NCBI GenBank assembly: GCA_963693285.1
Contig: OY848931.1
Location: forward strand, 3,638,079 to 3,702,078
Source of the DNA: Xestospongia muta
Lineage: Eukaryota > Porifera > Demospongiae > Haplosclerida > Petrosiidae
Length of the DNA stretch: 64,000 bases
Direction of reading: 5' to 3'
Shown one piece after another: positions 13,118 through 22,201 of this stretch. A model generated the notes under the pieces. That model searched no databases. It was not told the DNA's origin and worked only from the letters and a program-made list of their open reading frames with translations. The translations under genes were made by a program, and so were the position numbers. Each line of letters starts with the position of its first letter. Within the stretch, counting starts at the first letter, position 1.

Positions 13118-14775
13118 ATGTTAGGCAGCAATGGATCGAGTCAAGAAAAGAGGGGAAGTCGTTTGCAATCAACATTTCCTCCTTTTATGGCAGCAAATAA
13201 ACCTAAACCTCTAGTCAAGTCTCAATCAAAAAATACACTAAAATGGGGTGGTGTATTTAACCATGAAGATCTTCAAACACAAATGAAGAGAGAAGAACAA
13301 CGCAAACAGAGAAAAGTAATAATTGTTAGATCTCCTTTGATTTTTCTGTTAGCATGCAGAAATGCTCCTAAGAACATGGGAAACTTTACAAGCACAAGAA
13401 AGAGCAGAGAAACATGTACGACTCAAAGAAAAGGTCACAATCCAAAGACAACTCATTCAGAAAGCTGACGAGCAGTATCACCAATGGAAAGAGACACAAT
13501 TAGAAAAACAAGACAAGGTGAGCTGAACTTCAACAATCAGTTGTATAATGATTCAATAAAAGAAAAGAGAAAAACAGCGTCAAGATAGAAAACTCATATC
13601 AGCAACTCTACAAGCACATGGGACTCAAAATGGTTAGAAAATAGTTTCTGTTTGCCATCATTTACTGTATCACACAGCATCTCATAAGGACAAGTTGATA
13701 GTCCTTGATGAAGAAAGAAATGCCCAAACAACTGATGATGAAGGCAGAAGCATTCAAGTAACTGACGATTTAAAAAAAGGTAAAACAAGAGCCAATTCTC
13801 AAGACATTGAGGAAGATGTAGAAAGTCAAACAACAGCTAATGAAATAGACATGTTAAACCAGTTTGCAAACCCCGAAAATAAGATTTTAAAATATCTTGG
13901 AAGTAAGCAAGAGGTATCATATCGATTTGTGGTTTTATTATTACAATAGTTGAACAAGATTTTCAAGAACAAGTTAAAATTGAAGATATGTGGTTCCATT
14001 TGAAGGCACACTCTGACAGAGAACTGCATCCAGTGCAAGTACACCTTTACAAACTGAAGGTATTTACAAGTCTCAGACCCAAACTAGTGGGTCTGAAAAT
14101 GGGACTAATATTATTACAATTCAAACTGTATTTATTTGTAGAAAAAATCAAATCCTTCAGTGAAGGAATGTCTACAGTTGTATGAACAACCCACTCCACG
14201 TGATCACTACACTGGCAAGGTAAATCCTTCGAAGATGTATTGTTTGATCTACAGTATTTTAGCCTATTCTCTTATCATCTGCTCTGAAAGATCTCCGTCA
14301 AATTACACCACCGTCAAAGAAATACACTTTAAAATTGAGTAGATCATCTGCCTCATTAAAGAGTAGTTGCAGTCAAAAAATGCTAGAAAAAATTAGTTTA
14401 AATATCAAGGACAATAATGACGACTGGTTTACTGGACTTGAAATAAAAAAGCGTCCCAGATCAGCACCAGGGTTTTTGTGTAAACAACTTAGATCACAAT
14501 CTGTCAGAAGCAAAACCAGTACATCTATATTTAAAACTGACAAGAAACTTAGAACTATTGAGAAAGCACCATTCATAGAAATTAAAAGGAAAACATGTAC
14601 AAAGGCCCCCACATGCTTAACTGTGAACATTGAAGTACCACAGCAAGAAAGTAACTGGCAACCTTTGACAATGAATGCATTAAAGGAGTACAAAGGTGTT
14701 GAAGAAAGAATAACAAGTGGACATGGAAAATTTAGAAATGGTAGGGTTACTCTGTGGAAAAGAACCCAAATATAA
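13118..14775 (+). CDS. Coiled-coil protein, candidate ciliary or centriolar factor
   Basis: A spliced gene of at least six exons encoding roughly 400 residues, which I cannot name with confidence. Exon 1 (13118-13318) has WGGVFNHEDLQ then a charged KREEQRKQRK helix. The next exon (from 13353) gives a long coiled coil (RTWETLQAQERAEKH, KVTIQRQLIQKADEQYHQW). After an acidic linker come VKIEDMWFHLK and KECLQLYEQPTPRDHY. The C-terminus (14335-14775) is basic, with an RPRSAPGF motif and the ending WKRTQI. The layout loosely resembles CCDC15-like centriolar proteins, and the upstream X-box agrees with a ciliary role, but neither proves it. Exons between 13940 and 14335 are approximate. Confidence 0.6.
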
Positions 14776-14888
14776 TAATGGTGAAATGTATATTTAATTC
14801 AGTGGTACGAAATGATTTTATGTGTCAAATGATTGTTATTTTAATAGTTAATGAGCAACAATGTTATAGAAATATAAAAACAGGAGAT

Positions 14889-14922
14889 ATCTTTTGTAGA
14901 ATTGGTGGCTTTTAAAAAAGCC
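14889..14922 (-). terminator. Histone 3' stem-loop and downstream element of H2B
   Basis: On the minus strand, GGCTTT-TTTA-AAAGCC (14922-14907) forms the 6-bp stem and 4-nt loop of replication-dependent histone mRNAs. It is followed by ACCAA and then TTCTACAAAAGAT (14901-14889). The same 13-mer sits at the same relative place after H2A. It is the likely U7-pairing downstream element for this genome (inference). Confidence 0.88.
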
Positions 14923-14969
14923 GTTTAGAGGGAAAAAAAAAGAAAAGGAAAGAACACCATTGCAAGCAT

Positions 14970-15341
14970 TTACTTGCTGCTGGTGTATTTGGTGACAGCC
15001 TTGGTGCCCTCAGAGACAGCATGTTTCGACAGCTCTCCAGGCAACCAGAGACGAACAGCAGTCTGGATTTCCCGACTGGTGATGGTGGACTTCTTGTTGT
15101 ATTGGGCAAGACGAGAAGCTTCAGTGGCAATCCTCTCAAAGATGTCATTGACAAAAGAGTTCATGATGCTCATGGCTTTGCTGGAGATACCAGTCTCAGG
15201 ATGAACCTGCTTCAACACCTTGTAGATGTAGATGGAATAGCTTTCCTTGCGGTTCTTTCTCCTCTTCTTCTTGTCAGTAGACACCTTGGATTTGGTGGCA
15301 GCTTTCTTTTCGCCTTTCTTGCTAGCTACTTTGCCTGGCAT
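14970..15341 (-). CDS. Histone H2B
   Basis: Core nucleosomal histone H2B, 123 residues, intronless. It starts [15 protein letters not shown] at 15341 and has a basic tail with [22 protein letters not shown]. The histone fold follows, with [21 protein letters not shown] and [13 protein letters not shown]. It ends AVTKYTSSK. The open frame continues upstream to 15449 but has no ATG there, so the ATG at 15341 is the start. The mRNA ends in a histone stem-loop, so this is a replication-dependent copy. It is divergent from H2A, 345 bp apart. Confidence 0.97.
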   Translation of the reverse strand: MPGKVASKKGEKKAATKSKVSTDKKKRRKNRKESYSIYIYKVLKQVHPETGISSKAMSIMNSFVNDIFERIATEASRLAQYNKKSTITSREIQTAVRLWLPGELSKHAVSEGTKAVTKYTSSK

Positions 15342-15686
15342 GGTTGTTTTCTTGTTACTTGCTTTGGAATTGAAGTCTCCGGAATCACTGCTGGAACTGT
15401 GCTTGGTCTTCTCAGCCCTTGGCGCTTTTATTTTAAAGATTAGGATCACATAACAAGATCACTGAGTTTGTAGCCAACAGTATATTGCCACGTCATTTAC
15501 ACATTCTTGTTGATAATATTCATCAGTTGAGGTTGCTGCAATCTGGTTGGTTGCTTAGTTCAGTGATCCTAACAAGTGATCCTCCAACTGAGACCAAAAA
15601 GGAGCGAAAACAACTTCAACACCACAGCAAATCTTTTGACTTTCTTCTTCAAGTTAACTCTTCATCAACTAAAACTTATCTTCATC
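15342..15686. promoter_or_regulatory. Shared divergent promoter of H2B and H2A
   Basis: These 345 bp separate the two start codons. TATTTTAAAG near 15430 could serve as a TATA-like element for H2B. GATCAC and GATCCT half-repeats occur on both sides. I see no canonical CCAAT box on both flanks. Bidirectional use is inferred from the head-to-head layout. Confidence 0.6.
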
Positions 15687-16088
15687 ATGTCTGGACGTGG
15701 TAAAGGAGGCAAAGCTCGTTCCAAGGCCAAGAGCCGTTCTAGTCGTGCAGGACTCCAGTTTCCAGTAGGTCGTGTCCACCGTCTTCTCAGACAGGGCAAC
15801 TATGCTGACAGAATTGGTGCTGGTGCTCCCGTCTACTTGGCTGCAGTCATGGAGTACCTGACTGCTGAGATCCTAGAGTTGGCTGGCAATGCTGCCAGGG
15901 ACAACAAGAAGCAGAGGGTCAACCCACGTCATCTCCAACTGGCCATCCGTAATGATGAGGAGTTGAACAAGCTATTGGCTGGAGTCACCATTGCTCAGGG
16001 TGGTGTTCTTCCCAACATCCATGCTGTCCTTCTCCCTAAGAAGACTGGTACTGGCAAGAAGGGACTCAGTCAATCTGAAGAGTTCTAA
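15687..16088 (+). CDS. Histone H2A with an SQ-containing C-terminus
   Basis: Core histone H2A, 133 residues, intronless. It starts [20 protein letters not shown] and carries the hallmark [12 protein letters not shown], ending with the docking region [15 protein letters not shown]. The mRNA ends in a histone stem-loop at 16143. The tail is [13 protein letters not shown]: an SQ dipeptide followed by acidic residues and a terminal aromatic. This recalls the SQ-acidic-aromatic tail of H2A.X but with two extra residues. Whether it is a canonical H2A with a chance SQ or the H2A.X of this animal is open. The start is the only ATG that opens the fold. Confidence 0.97.
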   Translation: MSGRGKGGKARSKAKSRSSRAGLQFPVGRVHRLLRQGNYADRIGAGAPVYLAAVMEYLTAEILELAGNAARDNKKQRVNPRHLQLAIRNDEELNKLLAGVTIAQGGVLPNIHAVLLPKKTGTGKKGLSQSEEF

Positions 16089-16142
16089 ACTGGACCACCC
16101 CTACTATTATCTTCTATTCTTTTTCTTTTCTTTTATCTAAAC

Positions 16143-16176
16143 GGCTTTTTTAAAAGCCACCATTTCTACAAAAGAT
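16143..16176 (+). terminator. Histone 3' stem-loop and downstream element of H2A
   Basis: GGCTTT-TTTA-AAAGCC at 16143-16158, flanked by AAAC and ACCA, is the histone 3' stem-loop. TTCTACAAAAGAT at 16164-16176 is identical to the block after H2B. Confidence 0.9.
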
Positions 16177-16295
16177 TACACCTGTTTAATATTTTCACTT
16201 TTCATAATCATATTTATAATAACCTCATTAATCTGAACTGAATATGAGAATCATAAGAATTGATCATTAAATAAAAGAATGATTATTAATAAATG

Positions 16296-17016
16296 TTACT
16301 CTCTCATTTCGCCTTCTTCTTCGTCATCAACTCCCCTCACATATAGAACATTATTACATCTACATGGACGTAAAGCTATTATATGTTACAATGATAATGG
16401 ATTCCTATACCTAATCAGAACTTCACCAAGATTTCCAGTTAATGTGCCTTCTACAAATTCCTCAGTATTAGCAAGCTAAAAAATACATTATTATAAAAAT
16501 GTGTAAATTTGTTGGGTACAAAAGCCATTAAAAGCCTATACAAGGTTAGAGATTGTATTTTACATTAATATTTACACTAGGTATTGAAAGAACTAATAAA
16601 GGCACGTGTAGTAGATTGTCTTTATATTACTGTTACCATCACAAATAATACACAACATCCACATAATAACTAGTTAAATAACTAGTTATTTATACAGACG
16701 ATAATAGGAATGGGAGTTTATGGTAATTAAACCACACCCCTAAACCTTAATGTGACAAAATATTTAGACTTCAGCATACATAATACCACAAACACTGACC
16801 TGCACATTCATGTAGCTGTCTGTTGAGACGAGGAAGCCTTTATACTCCATTCCCCACTTCAGTTTAACTACTACAGGCTTGCCAGTTAAACTATTTAGAA
16901 ATGGCTTGGGATTTAAAGGCATTGTACCCTGCATTAATAATAAAATAGTTCCATCTCATTAATATAACATTAACAGATATCATAGACTGCTAAGAAAGAG
17001 ACAAACTTACAGCCAT
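16296..17016 (-). CDS. SNRPF: SNRPF: Sm protein F
   Basis: Small nuclear ribonucleoprotein F, part of the heptameric Sm ring on U1, U2, U4, U5 and minor snRNAs. Four exons on the minus strand: 17016-17011, 16928-16800, 16475-16412 and 16359-16296. The reading is [20 protein letters not shown], then [21 protein letters not shown] (Sm1), [26 protein letters not shown] (Sm2) and a tail [10 protein letters not shown]. It is near-identical to animal Sm-F and about 88 residues long. The intron at 16360-16411 is only about 51 bp. The gene is convergent with H2A and divergent from the EGF-like gene. Confidence 0.96.
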
Positions 17017-17346
17017 TATGATCAGCTACAGTTCTTGGGTGTGTTTCGTTTGTTGCACGTTTCTTCTACAAAAATTCATAGATTAGCTAATTACCCGGGG
17101 TCATGTCTGTTTTTCCTTCGCCATGGCAACGTGGAGAAAAATAGGCGAATTCTCTGCAAGTTCGCGCCAGTAGAATAGATCCTCCTTTTTTACAGCCACA
17201 ACAATCCGAAAGCAAGCTTGCAGCAACTTAAATAATACTTCTGTTGAAACCAAGTAATAGAGAGCTACATCGGTCCACTAAGACTTTACTTTAATCTACC
17301 ATTCTCTAGTTTTGCAGTTGCTATCTCCACTTGAGGGGGCGTTACT
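17017..17346. promoter_or_regulatory. Divergent intergenic region, SNRPF / EGF-like gene
   Basis: These 330 bp carry no gene I can support. CGCCATGGCAACG near 17131-17143 resembles an imperfect X-box (one good half-site, CCATGGCAAC). The first spliced ATG on the plus strand is at 17347. Confidence 0.45.
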
Positions 17347-18529
17347 ATGAAGGGTGTCCTGTTCTACATCATTGTGTTTTTAGTGACTAATAGCTATGGA
17401 GCTGGCCATATTTCTGAATCAGGCTCTGGGTCTGGGTCTGGATCTGGATCTGCAAGTAAATAATCTTTATAATTTTATAGTAGATATTTCGCAGGGGGAG
17501 GATCTCCATGGCTCTTCCTCCCCATCCTTTGAAATGTTATATGCATTGATAATCAAATCTTAAATAATTTTAATAACTTTATTGATATGACAGGATTATA
17601 GCTATGAAGTTTCAAGCATATATAATAACCGTTCGTGTTTCATCTTTGCAGTGAGCTGTGCAGATATTACTTGCAGTGGAGGTGGAACTTGTATTATCGG
17701 TATGACTGGACCATACTGTCAGTGCCCTAATGGGAAGAGACTTGCTGTTAATAATATATATTTATGTGAAGGTACCCCAGTATATTGAAATACATACATT
17801 ATGTATCTATCTAGAATGCCCGGCTGGTTACTGGGGCAATGACTGCAGTAAAAGGTGTTCTGACACATGTGGGATTGGTCGTACAGAATCATGTGATGCT
17901 GTAAATGGAACATGTACATGTAATAAATGCTGGCTTCTTGACACCAATGGCACTTGCAGTATAGACCAAGGTGGGGCTGAGGGATATCAATGTTTCCTTG
18001 ACTACACAATGTCAATATCCAAGGTATTGTTAGGAAGCTAAATTTATAATAAAATTTCTCTCAATTAATGAGTTATGATCATAAAAATCATTCATTTTTC
18101 TTTCCTATTGTAAGAGTTTGACTATGTACGGTGGAGAGATACCTCAACCACAAGAAAATAAATTACTCCCTCTTGCCAGAAGACTAACAAAAGTGAGAAT
18201 GACAGATAATGACTTGTCCTATTCATTTAAAATATCTATTGTTAGAGTGACGGTATTACAGTTGTACAAGAGAACAGTGCTAAGTTAGAAGTTATCAATC
18301 GAGATGATGTCGGCGCTAGACCACTAGCAAAAGTAAGACAAAATGTTTTAAGATGTGCCTCAATGTTTCTTTATCTTAGTTTTCTTTTATAGTACTTAGC
18401 CAGGGCAGTACAGATTACAACAATGCTGTAAATGCAATCAAAACTGATGTTAAAGATGGTGATTATCGTGGTACTCTTGTTATTGATGAATCTGATGGAG
18501 AAACTGCTAAAGTGACTTTAAATGTTTAA
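17347..18529 (+). CDS. Secreted EGF-like protein with a Ser-Gly linker
   Basis: Not recognised as a named family. Exon 1 encodes a signal peptide (MKGVLFYIIVFLVTNSYG), then repeated Ser-Gly dipeptides of the kind that can carry glycosaminoglycan chains. The second exon (from about 17653) has six cysteines in EGF-like spacing, with TCSGGGTC and TGPYCQCPNG. The third continues Cys-rich, with CPAGYWGNDCSKRC and GTCTCNKC, like laminin-type or scavenger-receptor EGF modules. Three further in-phase exons encode an acidic C-terminal domain without cysteines (LVIDESDGETAKVTLNV end) that I cannot assign. No transmembrane segment is visible after the signal peptide, so the product is probably extracellular matrix or secreted. 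It may be sponge-restricted. Confidence 0.75.
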
Positions 18530-18900
18530 CAAGTTGATGTCCATGTGTCGTTATTTTGTATATGTCATGTGACAGTCACATACAGGTCATGTGTTCGTAA
18601 CATTAGTAGTTTTCTATCACCTTATTATTATAATAGTAATATAATTATTTTAGTTTACGTTATGTATTAAAATCATTTTGATGTTCTGATGGTTTATTGA
18701 TGTATTAAATAAATTATTGCAAAATGTGTACACATCTCCTAACAATACAGTCAAAATAATACGAGTATTATAATTATTACACAATACAATATTAAAATTA
18801 ATTAAATCATAATATATTTTGTAGTGATATTAGTAACCTATTGAATTACATGATGCACATTAACGTTTTAACATAATACTATTGATAAAACACAGTTGAG
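18530..18900. other. Convergent intergenic region, no gene seen
   Basis: AT-rich 3' flanks of the EGF-like gene and the PKA subunit gene, with AATAAA near 18708 for the plus-strand gene. I see no open frame or structured RNA here. Confidence 0.6.
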
Positions 18901-21170
18901 TTATCGAGCATCAGATATATCTAATGTTGTACCAAAAAGGTGCATTAACTGCTCCTCGTAATGTTGAAAGTTACGCTGCATAACCTCCTTACATGGACCA
19001 AGAAGACGTTCAAAAGCACCAACCTCTAACACTAAAAGGAATATTGTACAGAGCTATTTTAGAGGATCACTTCCTTACCAGCACATATCACATCACCCTT
19101 AGCATGAATTGAAGCAGCACGAGGTTTGTGAGTCAACAAAGCCAATTCTAAATTTATAACCAAGCTAAGGAGTAATTCATAAGTAAAAACTGACCCCCAA
19201 AGTATTGTCCTTTAGTACATGTATTAAGAAAAACACTTCTGCCATTCTAAAAGAAATAATAAAATGATTTGATAATTTATATTAAATACTGACTATGTCT
19301 TGTCTAGTAATTTCTACAGTACCCTCCTCAACAATGTAGAAGTTATCAGCACTGTCTCCCTTTCAAAATGAAATTACAGGTGGTTACTGTTACAAGGTTT
19401 AAGTTACCTCTTTAATAATGCAATCACCATCAGAGTAGTATTTCCTTTCTAATGCATCAGCTAAGTTCAGTAACTCATATGGCTAGCAACGAAATAGATT
19501 TTATAAACACACTCACCCATTCATATGTCCATCCATTGTTTCCAACCTCTAAAGTCTTTAGCATTGGGACAGATTCTAAGAAAGCTTGATAAGTTGAACG
19601 CTATTTTATTTAAAAAATAATTACAAGAAAAATATTATTAACAGACCTTCTTGCTAGTTGATTCACAAAGGATCCTCTTAAATGTTTTACGATCTAGAGC
19701 CCAGAGGACTCCAGGAGAGGTAGATACAACAGTAGCAGCTCTGAAAACAGACATACACAAAGTATAAAATTTCAAAAACTACCTTGGAGTATTGTACATC
19801 AAAGCCAACTCCCCAAAGAATCCTTCTTCGTTGTATTGAAACAACTACAATAAATGGTGTGTATAATTTACACATAAGATGCCAATCTGATGACATCATT
19901 TACCAGTTTAGGCTCACCACTAGATCCATGTTGTGTCTGAAGACAATCAAATGTCCCACTATATAAACAAATAGCATCACTTAACGTCATCATGTAAAAT
20001 AACTGTCTACTGCTGTTCAAATGTTACTATATGACATTATGTTGTTACTATACAAACTTGGGACTAACCTATCAATGACATAAAAATTGTCACCGTCATC
20101 TCCTTGCTCAATGATTGTCTCGCCAGGTCCAACCTATAATATGTATAGGGGGTAAGTACCAGTAATATTTATCATTATTACATGAAATTATAGGGAATTT
20201 GTGGTTACAAAAACTATTTAGCTGATCCATTAACTGCATCAGGAGTGTTACACACAAAGCAATGTTACTATAATGGACTTACTGACCTGTTTCTCAAACA
20301 TGGCATCTAATACTTCGTTGAGCTGTTCCTGTTGAGAGATAAAAATTATCTTATTACTTGTACAATGACATTATTGACAATGTGACATTGATAGTTGGAC
20401 AATAAAATTTCTTCTAGTCACAAAGAACAACACCTAGACAAATTATTACTCATAAATAAGTACCAATGAAGTAATTGCTCAATAAAATGTGATGGATAGT
20501 TTGAAACACAACAATTCAAAGCTTGTGCTAATGTTTTGGCTAGAGATTTGAATGAAAGACCAAATCGTGTTACGGTATTATAATCTTCAATATTTAAAAC
20601 CTTCATATTACAAAGAGAATGCCTCGGTATGTTAAACAAAAACCTGATCTAATGCTCGAAAGAGGAAGATCTTCTGCACAGCTACAACCAATCTTCGTCT
20701 TTGTTCATCAGTTTTTGGATGGACAACCTAACGAAATAAAATGAATGCTTATTTTTACAAGTAAGTGATGTCAACAAACCTTTGTCTCGTCTTCTCCTGG
20801 AATGTAAGCTTCTGCAAATACTGAGCGACGACGGTAATTCATTGTCCTACGATAAACGTCTGAGGGTATATCCTCTTCATCTGAATCTAATAATGGCAAT
20901 TAATAGATAACAAAAAGCATACGCGTGTTAGTTTGTACCTCCAGTGTTGATCATCACAATATCTCTAACAGCCGTATCAGCAGCCATGTTCTCTGAATCC
21001 ATTTGATCTGGTCCTACACGTTGTGCGGATGTTTGTTGTGTACGCTGTTCTAGACTGTTGTTGAAATATTGAGCAGCGAATTGAACCAGATCACTGGGTT
21101 TTTCTCTTAACACAGCAACAGCGAACTCTTCCAGGAGTTCAGTGAGACCCTCGGGAATGGTCGCACTCAT
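18901..21170 (-). CDS. PRKAR2: cAMP-dependent protein kinase type II regulatory subunit
   Basis: Regulatory subunit of PKA: it holds the catalytic subunit inactive until cAMP binds, and docks to AKAPs through its N-terminus. The N-terminal exon reads [31 protein letters not shown], the RIIa dimerisation/docking helix pair. Further on is the inhibitor site YRRRSVFAE (about 20.83 kb). It has Ser at the P site, so it is the self-phosphorylated type II form, not the RRxA/G type I form. Next comes [13 protein letters not shown]. Two cyclic-nucleotide-binding domains follow, with cassettes [14 protein letters not shown] and [14 protein letters not shown], each with the phosphate-binding Arg. It ends [15 protein letters not shown]...LDISDAR. 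The start at 21170 (MSATIPEGL) is the first true ATG before the docking domain. Confidence 0.94.
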
Positions 21171-21497
21171 TTCAGATAAGACTAATGGACTAATTAGTGT
21201 TATTAGCACAGCGATCTCACCTTTCCAAGGCTCAAAGATCGTGGCGTGCCTTGCCTTAGAGCTTAGTGACGTCACATGATGTAATACACGAAAATAATGA
21301 TAACAGACGTTGTTTGCTCTGCCTCTGCGATACAGCTGTTACGCTAATTAATGATAAACATATCGCATAACCAACATTGCATTTCACGTTAAACAATAAA
21401 CAAGAAATATAAACAAACAAATTAATACATCAGAAAGAACAACACAATTATTGTTCAATGCATTTAATTAATATTTTTAATTAATATTTTTAATTAA
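21171..21497. other. Intergenic region upstream of PKA RII
   Basis: Holds the presumed PKA RII promoter and the 3' flank of the HEAT-repeat gene. The left end has three short copies of TTAATTAATATTTTT (about 21464-21500). A GTCACATGATG motif lies near 21270. No gene is seen. Confidence 0.55.
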
Positions 21498-21830
21498 TTA
21501 TAAAATGTTCCATTTTCCTGTTCTCCTATATGAGTTCAACATTCTTCGAGCTTTCTTCTTCACATCAGGGTGAGGATCATTGTACATACTCTCAACAGCC
21601 TCCACAATTCTCTCTTCTAAATGAGATGGTGAACCATCACCAAGAGAATGTAATGCTTGGTCTCGCACTATGCCATCTTCGTCATGGAGACACTCAAATA
21701 TTCTCTCCCATAATTCAGGGATGTCAGCTCTAACATGACATGGACAGAGGTCTTTAAGTGCTTGCTTTCTCTTCTTGGGATCTGGATCATACGTACGTTT
21801 GATGTAATCGTGGAATGATTCATCCGACAT
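21498..21830 (-). CDS. Small HEAT-repeat protein
   Basis: A single-exon frame of 110 residues starting with a true ATG at 21830. It reads as two to three HEAT-type helical hairpins: DPDPKKRKQALKDLCPCHV, DEDGIVRDQALHSLGDGSP and DPHPDVKKKARRMLNSY. Each has the DPxPxVRxxA-like pattern of PBS-lyase HEAT repeats. I do not recognise a named family. The small size, lack of introns and resemblance to bacterial HEAT proteins could mean lateral origin or a sponge-specific adaptor; neither is shown. It lies tail-to-head behind PKA RII on the same strand and head-to-head with UPF2. Confidence 0.7.
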   Translation of the reverse strand: MSDESFHDYIKRTYDPDPKKRKQALKDLCPCHVRADIPELWERIFECLHDEDGIVRDQALHSLGDGSPSHLEERIVEAVESMYNDPHPDVKKKARRMLNSYRRTGKWNIL

Positions 21831-22201
21831 GCTTCTATATTGTATTAGTGTGGTCTCTAATGTACCAAATTGTTATAAAAATAAGTCTTCTCTTCTAATT
21901 ACAGGGTCAACAGCCTTCTCACTCAGATTCAACTCAACTCCAGTGATCAAATGATCATAGTTTATTCAAGTGTCTTAGACAGTAGAGATAGTCTTCTCTA
22001 TTGCTTTCTTTGAGGCTTCACCTTCTCTTTATTCTTTTCATCATTCTAGATTTCTTTATATAAGAGGTGAGAAGGTTGCACAACAAGTAAGTAAGACATC
22101 ATTGCAGCTCCGTTATGCAACACAAGTATGGGCGGATCATGGGGTGTGGCTAGAAATACTGGCAGCAAACTTAACTTAGGTGGAGTTTAACTGATTCAAA
22201 G
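21831..22201. other. Divergent gap, HEAT gene / UPF2, with exon-like fragments
   Basis: 371 bp between two divergent start codons. Two stretches on the plus strand look exon-like. Each follows a good pyrimidine tract and AG: from 21905 (VNSLLTQIQLNSSDQ and on) and from 22050 (LYIRGEKVAQQ ... WLEILAANLT, stop at 22177-22179). Their phases do not join simply. They may be untranslated leader of UPF2, a gene remnant, or chance. Confidence 0.35.

Noticed and set aside
15342..15449. N-terminal extension of H2B
   Set aside because: The frame is open but has no ATG upstream of 15341, and H2B length is normal from 15341.
20418..20639. 73-codon frame in a PKA RII intron
   Set aside because: No ATG at its start, and the conserved protein is continuous without it.
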